64,000 nucleotides of DNA from Cloeon dipterum (lineage: Eukaryota; Arthropoda; Insecta; Ephemeroptera; Baetidae): NCBI RefSeq assembly GCF_949628265.1, contig NC_088787.1, forward strand, positions 11,770,501 to 11,834,500, in the 5' to 3' direction. Position numbers and translations under genes: made by a program. Below are positions 49,169-60,626 of the stretch, piece after piece (within the stretch, counting starts at the first letter, position 1; each line of letters opens with the position of its first letter). The notes beneath the pieces are model-generated. The model was not told the DNA's origin and made no database searches. It saw nothing but the letters and a program-made list of their open reading frames with translations.

Positions 49169-50231
49169 GTAAGAGTTTAATCTCAATTTTTCTTATTCAT
49201 TATATTACCCTATTATTTTTTGCAAGATAGTCAAAAAGCAGCTAATTTTAATTTAATCTGCAGACACTTTTGGGTTAAAACTGATCAGAATTGCTGGTAT
49301 TATTTCCACAGCAAAGTTTTGGACGGCAGATGTGTACGATTATTTTAGCACTTTAAACAAATCAAGAGAACTTGAAAACTTGAAAAGTGCGCGTCAGAGA
49401 CTGCTCTGTTTTTGTTCGAATGCGAGAGTGGGGAAACACCAGTTTTACCTCAAGGTCTTAGACTCTACTTACTACGTGCTTTAAACCTCCGCATAGACGA
49501 TTCTTTGGGTTATTTTTCATCAGAGTGGAAAAGTACCAGATTTACGCCTTATTATCTTAATGTCTTTTATTAGATAAAGAGACCCACTTATAAGGAACTG
49601 TTTTTAATTTAATTTTTATCGCGCGCTATCTATTACTTTCAACAAACCCTTGAAAATCAGATATGATTATTCAGACTATTGATGTTTCAGAAATTTTCAA
49701 GTGATGAAGGCGTCACTGTCTCGATCCGTATCTGTGCATTTATATTTTTAATGTTTTCCCAGCACAGCAGGATTGATGTTTATTGATGTTAAAGTGCGCT
49801 TATCTAATCGCATCAATGAGGTGAACGACTGATAGATTATAGCGAATTATATTCACGAATCAAATACAAACAATAATTATTATAGCTTTTTGGCAGCTCA
49901 ATATGGCTTTGTGTCTTCTTGCACACCGGCTCTTATTTGCTACTGCCATGGAGTGCACCAGCAAATTAAGCGCATTGTGTAAATATAAAATATTTAAAGA
50001 TAATAGGATTTCGAAAATATATTCATTTATTACTTATTAATTCCAATCTAAAACTTTTTAAATAACTGGATTTCCTTTTATTTACCCGTAGAATATAAAA
50101 TTTCCCTGTCTCGTTTTCTGTTGAATTGATTATAAAGTATTTTAAATATCCCTCGTGTTTCAGCTATCATAGCAGGCTAACATAGATATCAACGACATTA
50201 ACTGACTGACAGCAGATTTTCATAAAAAAAC

Positions 50232-53200
50232 ATGGCAAGTTTATTTTATTTACTTGAATTATTTGGTGTTTTTTCAAGGCCGAAGTATTACTTGAAGCTT
50301 ATACAAAATTCATTCTTTTTTGCTTAATTATAGGAGCCAAATCAGGACTTCGGAGCTTGTAGCATTTACCCGACGTACGCAGAAGTTGTCGGTGACGTTA
50401 AAGCACCATTAAAAGCAAACGTCGTTGACGGACCTTTCGAGAATGTCGAACAATTCTTGGAAACGCACTTTTGGCTGATGAGAGAGGAGGTCGTTGGTCC
50501 ACTGCGGAAAAAAGTGAACCAAATAAAACGCAACAGGGGAAACGTGGAATGTCCTCCCTACATGAAAGCCAAATTCCTCAGGCCGAATGCAAAAAATGAA
50601 AAATTAAAAGGAGTGAAGGTTTCCTTTACTGAAAACGGAGTATCGAACGAAGATTCCACAGGGGAAAAATCGCAAAGTCTAAAACATGGCTCACTAGTCT
50701 GCTTCACTTGCAACTCTTTTGAAACACTGCTTTTTGCCACAATCAGCAATAGAGACGAAAAGTACATCAAGAAGTCGCAGGTGTTTGTCGAGTTCACCAA
50801 AAAGTCCAAGGAAGACATTTTTAATAATGAATATATCATGATTGAAAGCGAAACCTTCTTTGGTCCATATGAACATGTAAGCAGAAAAATTATTGAGATA
50901 ATAAAATAAATATTCAATGAATTTAAATTACTTTCAGGTACTTAAAGCCCTTCAACATACCGAAAACTGCGACTTTCCTTTTCCTCAATATTTCATTGAA
51001 GTGTCAAAAAGCGATGCACTCCCTAAATACATGAGGAACAGCATCAAAACCATTTCCATCGAAGGAGTAGATCAAGATTTTAATTCAGTGCGGCTTTTGG
51101 AACCGAATTCGTGGCCTACGGCCGCTGAAATCGGACTGGACGAGTCGCAGCTGATTAGCCTACAGGCCGCCCTGACGAGGGAACTGGCATTCATCCTTGG
51201 GCCACCTGGAACGGGAAAAACCTACGTAGGCCTCACAGTGGCGCAAATCTTGATCGAAAACAAGGCAGCTCTGAACCTGAAAAAGCCTATTCTGGTCATC
51301 AGCAGCACCAATCACTCGCTCGATCGCTTCCTTATTGAATTATTAAATTTAACCGACAATTTTGTGCGGATCGGCCAGCAGTCCAAGTTTCCACAGCTGA
51401 ACCCCTACAATTACAATAAACTGGAAGGAACATGGTTTGAGCGCCTCGCATACCAGGACGTAATTGGGATGACTGCTACTAAAGCGTCCGAGTGGCGTCC
51501 AAAGCTCAACGCGCTTGGCTGTGAAGTCGGTTAGTAATCAATTTGTATAATTATAATAATTCACAAAAACATTTTGCGACATTAAAAAAAATTCGACATC
51601 CTCAAAATTTTGTCTTTGTGCCTAAATTAAAACATCTTTCAACCTTTTGCAGTTATTGTCGAAGATTCGACCGTCTTATTTGATGCTCAGCTAGTTGCAT
51701 GCTTGTCAAAGAACTGTCAGCACCTCATTATGATCGGTAATTATTTTGAAACACAAAAAGATTCAAAAATTAGTACATATATTTTTTTAAGGTGGAGAAA
51801 AGCAGCTGCAACCAAAACTGGAGGACCCTGATTTAGCATCATTAAATCTGAACGTTTCGTTTTTCAAGAGGATGTTGGACAACAGGGAGAGCCAGAAGCC
51901 GCTTCGATTTCAGTACAGGATGCCACCTGAGATGACAAAGCTAATTTCTCCATTGATTTATCCTGAAATGAAGCATGACTCGAGCATGTTGAGCTTGCAT
52001 GCGCCAGAATTACTCACCAAGCGAGTATCTTTCGTCACCCACAATTATCCTGAGAGTCCGGAGGAAATTGAAGTGCGCACACCAGAGCAAAATATAAAAC
52101 AGTGGAAGACGGGAAACAGCAAGAAGAATGACCAGGAGGCGTCTTTCGTGGTGGCTCTCTGCAAGTATTTGCTCTTACAGAAAGTGGCACCGCTCGACAT
52201 TACTATTTTGACTACTTACTCGTGTCAGTCGGCCACGATTAAAAAGGTAAAGTAAAGCTATTTTTTGGAAACCCTTTTCAGTTAAATTATGAACGCACAT
52301 TTTTTACAGCTTATAAAGGAAGAAAAGTCAAAGGCCGCAGGTTTGGCGACCGTCGAAGTCGCAACAGTGGACAATTTCCAAGGAGGCGAAAATAAATTCA
52401 TCATTCTGTCTCTTGTGAGGAGCAACTCCTGTGGGGCTTTGGGATTTCTGGATGAGGAGCACAGAATCGGCGTGGCTTTAAGTAAAGCCCAAAACACCCT
52501 TATTATCGTTGGAAACATGGCAACCCTATCGTCCAAAAGCAGCATTTGGCGGTCAATTAGACAAACGCTTGATGAACAAGATGCCCTTAACAGTTGGCTG
52601 GAAATCAGGTTGGAATTCATTTAGATTTTTTTATCACGGGCAATTTATCTAGAAATAATATGACCTTGATAAAACAATTACCTTTTTTATTTTAGATGCA
52701 CGACCTACCCAACGGGCAAGCACCTGGTCTTTTTGGAGGAGCTGGACAAATTTGAGCGGATTTGCAGTGAGAGTGGCTGCACAGATCCTCATCGACCTCC
52801 GCAACCTAGCGTGCTTCCTAATTTGCCTGCAGCCACTGTGGACAATTATTCATATGCAAGACGATTGATCAGCACGCACTGCGGAAAGCGTAAAAGCTGT
52901 GGGCACATCTGCAGAGTCGTTTGCCCTCCTGATGATGATCACACCTTGCATAGAGAAATATGTTTTGAGCAGTGCCTACGATTGTGCAGGGCTGGTCTTC
53001 ATCAGTGTCAACGTCAGTGCAACGTGCCATGCAATCCTTGCCTTAAAACACGACAGGTGACATTTTCCTGCAGAAGACACAGCAAAACAGTTGTCTGCAA
53101 AGACTGGAATCCTCAATCTCTTTGTGAGGCGCCTTGTAACAGGCGGATGCAATGCGGACACCAATGCAGCAAGAAGTGCCACGAACCATGTGACGCTGTG

Positions 53201-53245
53201 TGCCAAGCTTGGTTTATTTGTATAATCAGAAAATTGTTCACCTGA
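50232..53245 (+). CDS. ZNFX1: Gene G: ZNFX1-like protein with altered helicase motifs
   Basis: Exons are 50232-50234 (ATG), 50334-50876, 50938-51529, 51653-51736, 51792-52246, 52310-52608 and 52696-53245, giving 841 residues. The first intron begins GCAAGT rather than GTAAGT, so it is a GC-AG intron directly after the start codon. GPPGTGKT lies at about residues 270-277. Motif II is VEDSTVLFDA, motif III GGEKQLQPK, motif IV QYRMPPE, motif V VDNFQGGEN and motif VI SKAQNTLIIVGN, so the arginine finger is absent as in B, C, E and F. One run of NFX1-type repeats (CGHICRVVC, CGHQCSKKC) ends the protein, with a short hydrophobic tail (AWFICIIRKLF). It is the intact sister of pseudogene F. Confidence 0.85.
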
Positions 53246-54720
53246 ATATCGTTTTAAACGTCAGTAGAAAAAACTTTTTATGAAAAAATGTGTAGAAAAA
53301 ATGTGTATAATATTATGGCTATATAGGCGTTTTAATGTAAATGTTTAACATTAAATTTGTTGGTTTTATTTCTCTAATTTCCATTTCAGAAATTTTTAAT
53401 GATTCACCACAAGAGACATTGTTGCTTTTGCAAGAAGGCAGTGACAAATAAGAAGTGTTATTTCCAATCAGACTGGAAAGCTTGACAAAAGCATATCAAA
53501 AGTTTACCATATTTGCAAAATCCCTTTGTGTTCGAAGCTGACAGCATATAGTTACCATTCAAAGACACTCACGCTGCGATTCAAGACTCAATCTTGCCGC
53601 TGTTCATTCTTAGCTTAAATTGATTTCTCAGACTAAAGAAGCAGGAAACAAAAATTAGCTCAGGCAATAGCCGCAGATACATGAAAAACAATTTTTATGA
53701 AAGAAAAAACAATCTTTAAATTTGGTGGTGTTTCTAGGCTGGACTGATATTATTTGTTTTCAGTACACCGAAAGAAATAATATTAAGAGCTGACTAGCAG
53801 GGTTAAGTCTTTAATCGCAGTAGAAAAAGCGTCTTTAAAATGAAAGAATGTACTGCTATGGCGCAATCTATTGGGGGCTTTGAACGACTGAATTGCTGTC
53901 GATTGCCGAAATTGAAAAGGGTAGAAACTGTGTAACATATGTACATCATTTATTCGATTTTTAATGAAGAGGAAAAAAATGAAAATTGGGAAAAAACTAA
54001 CTATGGAGATGAACTCACGTGAAGATACACGTCAAGCGGATGCTGCGACAGCTGCGTGTTTGTTTTGTGTTTTGCTAAAATACAAAATATGATACTGGCA
54101 TTGTTACTGACTGCGGTTTTACCCCTTACCTTCTGGTTTTCTCCTGCACCTGCATGTGTGTGATGATATTGGGACAACATTAACATTGTTACATCAAACT
54201 CGCCGCTCCGCTTCGCATGTACTGGCATGTACCAACTTGTTAGCTTTCAGCTTCCACTATTACTCAACTCACCCCTCCCTCAACCCACATACCCACAATC
54301 AGCAATCAGAATTCGGTTGCGTTCAAGGTCAATGACCGAAGACCGAGTTAGGATGTAGGCAACAATATAAAGGGGAGTTTATTGTTATTGCGAAATAACG
54401 AAACATTATCTTATGTAGCAACCTACTGGTGTGAGAGTGCAAAATACATTTTTTAGGAATTGTGGTCTCGCAAAATATAATACATTTCTATGATTGGTCA
54501 TCAGTCAGTCGGATTATGAAATGGTTTGTTGAATCAAATATTTTATCTATTTTAAAATTGAATTATTATGTTAATTCATAATAATTACACAATATGTATA
54601 TATTATGAACGTATCTACATTTTCTCGCAATCCATATTGAATCGGATGAAATTTTTCCTATCGCTGCTGAATTATGTATGATATATCATAATGTATACAT
54701 TATGATTTTTTTCTCCGCAG
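53246..54720. other. Region between G and HFM1
   Basis: I see no gene. It should contain the 3'UTR of G and the promoter and first exon of HFM1. A TATAAAG word lies near 54366 but no TCAGT initiator sits at the right distance. Confidence 0.35.
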
Positions 54721-57700
54721 GAGAATTTTCGCGAATTCTTATCAAGCTTAGGAATCTTTGTTGAGGACGAGCTTGAAACCGATTACTCTGAAGATTACGA
54801 TCACCCCGATCCCCCTAAAAACTATCTCAGCTCTTTTGATTTTCAAGAGGAAGCACTCCGTCAACTACAGTCCAGTCCCCTGAATGAGCCTGATGACTTC
54901 GAAGACGATTCTGGGGGCGACGAGGGACTTTTATTCAATGGAACTGGTTTGGCGCTGTTCCAAAGCCAACCTCAGCAGCATCAAGAGGTCGAGCAAAACT
55001 TTTCTCAGGGTTCTGCTGGAAGCTTCTTTGATGTGCAACCAGAGTATGCAGTATTTAAAGGGAATTAACAAAAATTCTGAACTTCTTTTAATTTCAGTGA
55101 GCTTTTAGGCGTTGAAAATGAGAGAGTCAATAATGCCAGTCTACAAAGTGTTCCTAATTCGATGTATCCCGTTGACAATCTTTGCAGAATTAGCATTATT
55201 GGTATTTTTATTTTAATTTTATCAAATTGAGTTTTATTATTCAAATTTCCAGCTCCAAAGTACAGATCAATCTTCAAAAATATTCCATTCTTCAATGTGA
55301 TCCAATCTAAAGTTTTGGATCCTGTTCTGAATTCTGGTAATTAGATTATTCACCATTATTATTTAATAACTAAATATGTGGGAAATACAACAGATCGGCC
55401 TGTGGTGGTTGCTGCGCCAACTGGATCAGGAAAAACGGTCATTTTTGAGCTTGCCATTGTTTGGCTGCTCATGCAAATTGAAAGAGAAAGTCCAGGCTGG
55501 ACCGACTTTAAAATCATCTACAGTAAGTTAAGTCTTCACTGTCTTCGGTTATTTAATCATAAAATACGTCTCATGCTTTTTAAGTTGCTCCAGTGAAAGC
55601 ACTGTGCTCAGAACGCCTGGCTGATTGGAACGAGAAATTTGGGTCAGTCGGACTCTCTTGCAGTGAAGTTACAGGTGATATGGAGAACACGTATAATTCG
55701 GCCCTGCGCAAACACCAGATCATTCTGACCACTCCAGAAAAGTGGGACTCAATGACTCGACGTTGGAAGGACAACAGAGGCCTGGTCCAGCATGTCAGGC
55801 TTATTTTGATTGACGAGGCAAGTGACCTGAAGTGTAATATTAGTTACTATATTTTTTCAAAATAAGGGAATTTTCCTGATTATCTTATGAAAAAAATTAT
55901 CAAAAAAATCATGTCATTTAATTTTTTAAATAATGATTTCTGCTGAACTAGGTGCATTTGCTTAATGAGGAGCGCAGGGGTCCCATTCTGGAAGCTGTGG
56001 TCAGCAGGATGAAAACTGTCCAGCTGAGTCTTGAGCTTGAAGGCCACGTTCAGGGAGTGGGGCCAAAAGGCATCAGGTTCCTTGCCGTGTCTGCCACCAT
56101 TCCAAACATTGAAGACATTGCTCAGTGGCTTGGCTGCAGAAGCCCTCAGCTTCCTCTACACTTCAGGTGGGTAAATGAATATAAAATAATGCAGCGTCTC
56201 ATTGGATTTCCATGCAGCGTGTCAGAAGACGAGCGGCCAGTGAAGCTGAAAAAAATTGTGTACGGCTATGATAGCCGTCCAGGCTGGTCGTCGTTCAGAT
56301 TCGACATGCAGCTCAACTACAGACTGAAAGAAATTTTGCTCAAACACTCAGATGGGAAACCCAGTCTTGTAATAACTGGTCATATGCGTTTGCTAATGAA
56401 TTTAATTTAATATCTCGTTTTCTTAGATTTTCTGCAGCACAAGAAAGAGCGTGACGCAGTGTAGTGACATTCTGATCAAAGAACTAGTGTTCATGCCTTC
56501 TCCAAAGCAAAAGGAGGATATCAAATCTATGGTTGGAAAGTTGATGGACAAGAAAATCGGCGGTAGGATTGATTACTTTGACTCAGGAAGAGAGCCTGCA
56601 TATTTAAAAAATGTTGAAATTTAATATTTCAGAGGCATTGAACAGAGGTGTTGGAGCTCACCACGCAGGAATGCACAAAAACGATAGACAAATCGTGGAG
56701 AACCTCTTCAAAAATGGATCTCTTCCTGTTCTTGTGTCAACCTCAACCCTAGGTAAATATTTATTTTTGTCTACAAGGGGAAATGACAGTACTACTCATT
56801 GAGATTCAATTCTCCTTTGATTAGTTTAACACGGGTTGCTGATTGCACAATGCGTTTTGCTTTAAAACTATTTGTGAAATACCACCAATGGGGATTATAG
56901 CCGTTCTTCTTGTATATTGTTCTTTGTTAGGAATGTGGTAATTTTTGCACTACACAGAACTGCAAACAAGGAAACTCACGGTCAGTACACAAACAACGTC
57001 AAATATTTTGAAAAAACTAATGCATAAAATTTTAGGGAAAATACATATTCAGTTAATTATTTACAAAAATACTTCAATTGCTGGAAAACCTTGCAATCAA
57101 GAACCGATTATGTTTAAAAATGTGGGTCTTTGTAATTTTCCTTAACAGAAAGAAATCGGCTCCAAATTTGTTAAACTTTTAGATATTATATTTCAAATTT
57201 TAGCGATGGGGGTAAACCTGCCTGCGCACTTGGTGGTGATCAAGTCGACTGAGCAATACATTGGCGGCACCTACGCGGAGTACGGCGAGAATGCAGTTTT
57301 GCAGATGATGGGAAGGGCTGGCAGGCCGCAGTATGACACCTCCGCCACCGCAGTCATCATGACCAAGATGAGCCAGAAGGTATTTTTTTCTGTGTTACTT
57401 TTTTAATATAATTGCAATTTTGACAAAAGGCCAAGTACGAAAGACTTGTTGGGGGTAAGCAGGCCATTGAAAGCACCCTACACAGACACCTGGCTGAGCA
57501 CCTGAACGCTGAGGTTGTGCTGCAGACCATCACAAACCTCAACTTGGCCATGACATGGCTCAGGTCGACCTACTTGTACGTCAGGGCCTGCAAGAACCCC
57601 CGCGCGTACAACTTGCCCAATGACAACAGGGTGGAAACTCATTTGAATAGTGAGATATTCAATAGTAATTTGGGGTGTAAATAAAATATAATTAATATTC

Positions 57701-60342
57701 AATATCAGATTTGTGCATGAAGGAGATGACCGCATTGGCCAAGTGTGGTGTGGTGATCATGGATGGTTGCAACATTACTTCCACCGATGCAGGCAAAATC
57801 ATGGCAAAGTACTGCCTCAGTCTGCAGAGCATGAATAAGTTTTTCGAGGTGAAATTCATATCGGCCTTCAAATTAATCAATTAAAGCTTATGTGTTTTTC
57901 TAGAATGTAAAAAATGCAATGACTATGGATAATTTGCTGCACGTCGTTTCAAAGTGCTCTGAATTCGAAGAGTACCAGCTCAGAGTGATTGAAAAACGCA
58001 CCCTCAATGAACTGAATAAGAAGATCAGGTACAAGGTGGCTGGAAAGGTGCAGAGCATCCATTCAAAGGTGTTTGTGCTGATCCAAGCCAACCTGGATGG
58101 CCTACAGTGCCAAGACGTCGCCTTACAGCAGGAGTCTTTCAAGATCATGAAAGTGGCTCAGCGAGTGTCTAAATGTAAGGAGGGAAAGCAACTCACCATG
58201 TTTATAATATTCTTATTTTATTAACGATGAAACCTAATTTCTTGGAAACCAGCCAGTGTGGGGCAGTGTGCGTTAGAAAATAGTCACAAACAATCCCTCA
58301 CCTTCAATTGATTCAAATCTAAGAAATAAATCGCTTGTTTGCCTGATCTTTCGCGGTGTTACAAACAAAGAGATAATTATCCTTTCTGCCTTCATTTATT
58401 TTGATTTTGGCGTAATATAATAGATTGAAAATTTCCTCTTCAGGCCTGGACGAGTTCATCAGGAGTAAGTTCCCCGCGGACTTTTCCTCGGTGCTGAATG
58501 CCCTGCTGCTTTCAAAATCAATTGGGAAGTCAATGTGGCACGACTCAAACCTGGTGGCCAAGCAACTGAACGGTATTGGCCCGAAATATGCAGAAAACCT
58601 AGTCGCCGCGGGAAAATCCTCCTTCAGGTCTATCAAGGAGTCCAACCCGCGAGACCTGGAGAGGGTAAACTCAAGTGTAGTATTGTTTTGGCTTGCACTG
58701 GCTTATTTATCAGATCATGGGAATTGGAACTGCAAAGGGCAACGGCTTCGTCAGCCAGGCAACCTGCTTGCCCGACTACGAGCTGAAGCTGGATAGCTCG
58801 AAAGATGGACTGGAAACTGTTGATTTGAGAGTGTCTTGCGTGCTTGGTAACGCTGCTGATTTGCGCCAGGGGAAGACTGCTGGTGCCAGACACACGTCCC
58901 TCTTCATCTTGGCAGACAAGACCAACAACCAAGTCATTTACTCTGAGAAAATCTCGTAAATTGTTGTCTCATCTCTTTGTGTAATTAATTTCAAATATAT
59001 GCACACAGGGATTTGTATCTGATGAGGAACACATACACTTTTTCGACTAGCTATGTGTTGCCAGCAGCAGAGGACTGCATAACTGAAATTGTCGCCAGCA
59101 TTTGCAGTGAAACCTGGGGTATCTTGATCCTTTCCATGTAAATCGCTAATCAGTGAAGGTTTTGTACAGTTGGCATCGACAAGACTGAACTGATCAAAGT
59201 TGACTGCCCTAGAAAAATCTCTGAGCAGATGGAAACCAGGGTTGAGGGAAAAAGTAATAAAATAAAAAATACACTTAAACAAATTTTTATTTTAAAAAGT
59301 TTCAGATGCTCCCACACTTGCTGTCAAATCTAAATCACAACCAAAAAAGGTATCATGTGTTGCTCTTAAACTCGCGCAGGAATGAAATTATTTAAATTTC
59401 TATTTAGGCAAAAGCGCCGGCTGCAAAAACAAAAGGGGACGCTGCTGCCAAAAAGAAGCCATCTATTTGCACTCAGACTCTAGAAAAATACAAAATGCTG
59501 CTAAAGAAACCATCTAGAATAATCAGGCCGCAAATCCAGGTATTTATTAGAAGCACACCAGGTTGCATACCTCTCGCTATTTAAGTTAACCATCTCATTG
59601 GGTTATGCAACCTGCACGACTTGAATGCCGTTCATATTGCCTAAACCTGAATAAAAAACGCTTAATAGACGCCCATAAAGTCAGTTCAAGTTAATGTTCT
59701 GTTTTGTATAATTTTCAAGTTCCTCATTTTCACCAGTGAAATTTAAGTTCAGTTTTTTTTAAATTTCAGATTCAACCTCCTTGCGTGGCCTCTTGCGAGC
59801 CAGAAATCAGGCCTGAGATTGAGCCTATGCAATTAACTGCTCCCTTGGATGTGGAGATGACGCCTGCTCCAGAATGTGTTGAAAATAGCCCGCCAGCGTC
59901 GCTTCATTCCGGCTCCTCCAGTCCTTCGTACAGCCCTTTGTACTCTCCTTCCATCAGTGCGGCCTCCTCGCCGCAAGTTAAGAAAACATACATCCTTGAC
60001 TATCCCTTGCCAAAGCTGAACTTTCATCTTGAGTATGTGTGCATTCAAACATAAATTAAATCTAATTCAAGAAAATCTAGGTTTGAAAGTGACGATGATG
60101 AGTTTGAGAGCGGCCCCTTCAAAGGCGAATGTTTGCCTAAGTTGAGCGATAAGAGGCCAACGCATACTGTTGTCAACAAGTTTAAAAGGACCCTGAGCCC
60201 TGCTAGAGACGCAGATACCTTCATGGACACCGTGTTTGAAGCTCTTGGGTCTGCAGTCACGCCTATCATCAGTACCTACCTCAAGAGCAGTGCTTTTGAT
60301 GTCACTGAGAATTCCATCCATAAGAATTGCACTGGTAATTGA
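54721..60342 (+). CDS. HFM1: HFM1/MER3 meiotic DNA helicase (5' end missing)
   Basis: I trace 21 exons from 54721-55043 to 60081-60342 with closed phases, 1219 residues, lacking the start exon. The protein is a Ski2/Brr2-like SF2 helicase. It has a Q-motif-like FRSIF-type block (YRSIFKNIPFFNVIQSK), Walker A APTGSGKT, a DEVH box, SATIPN, GAHHAGM, MGVNLPAHLVVIKST and MGRAGRPQYD, and then a Sec63-type domain. Other exons are 55098-55201, 55253-55336, 55394-55522, 55585-55817, 55952-56166, 56218-56368, 56427-56562, 56633-56752, 57204-57379, 57430-57649, 57709-57848, 57904-58174, 58444-58664, 58714-58955, 59009-59118, 59170-59253, 59306-59349, 59408-59539 and 59770-60032. The DEVH box is split by a GC-AG intron between DE and VH. 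In other eukaryotes HFM1/MER3 unwinds recombination intermediates in meiotic nuclei and promotes crossovers. The C-terminal tail is divergent and serine-rich. Confidence 0.9.
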
Positions 60343-60626
60343 CATAATTAATCTTTGAAACGATTAGTTTTGAAGATTTATTTCAAGTTTCAACTTCGCG
60401 CTTCAAGAAGCCATGCGTTCTAGTCCGAGAATGTGATGTTTCCTTAGTTCAGATTCAAAACACAACCAAAGTGTGTGAACGTTGATTTTACTTTTGCTTT
60501 CAATTACACAAGGTCTTATGTTTAATTTAAATGGCGGTGCCAACAGTTGAACTATTGCAAATAAATATGATACAAATATGGAGAAATGAACTTTATGAGT
60601 ACAAACACATGCGTTGTTGATCGGAA
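60343..60626. other. Short gap between convergent HFM1 and the transporter gene
   Basis: This should hold the 3' ends of both transcripts. I see no gene. Confidence 0.4.

Noticed and set aside
59555-59620. Inverted repeat around GGTTGCAT in an HFM1 intron as a small RNA gene
   Set aside because: The arms are only about 13 bases with a long loop, and there is no sign of a conserved structure.
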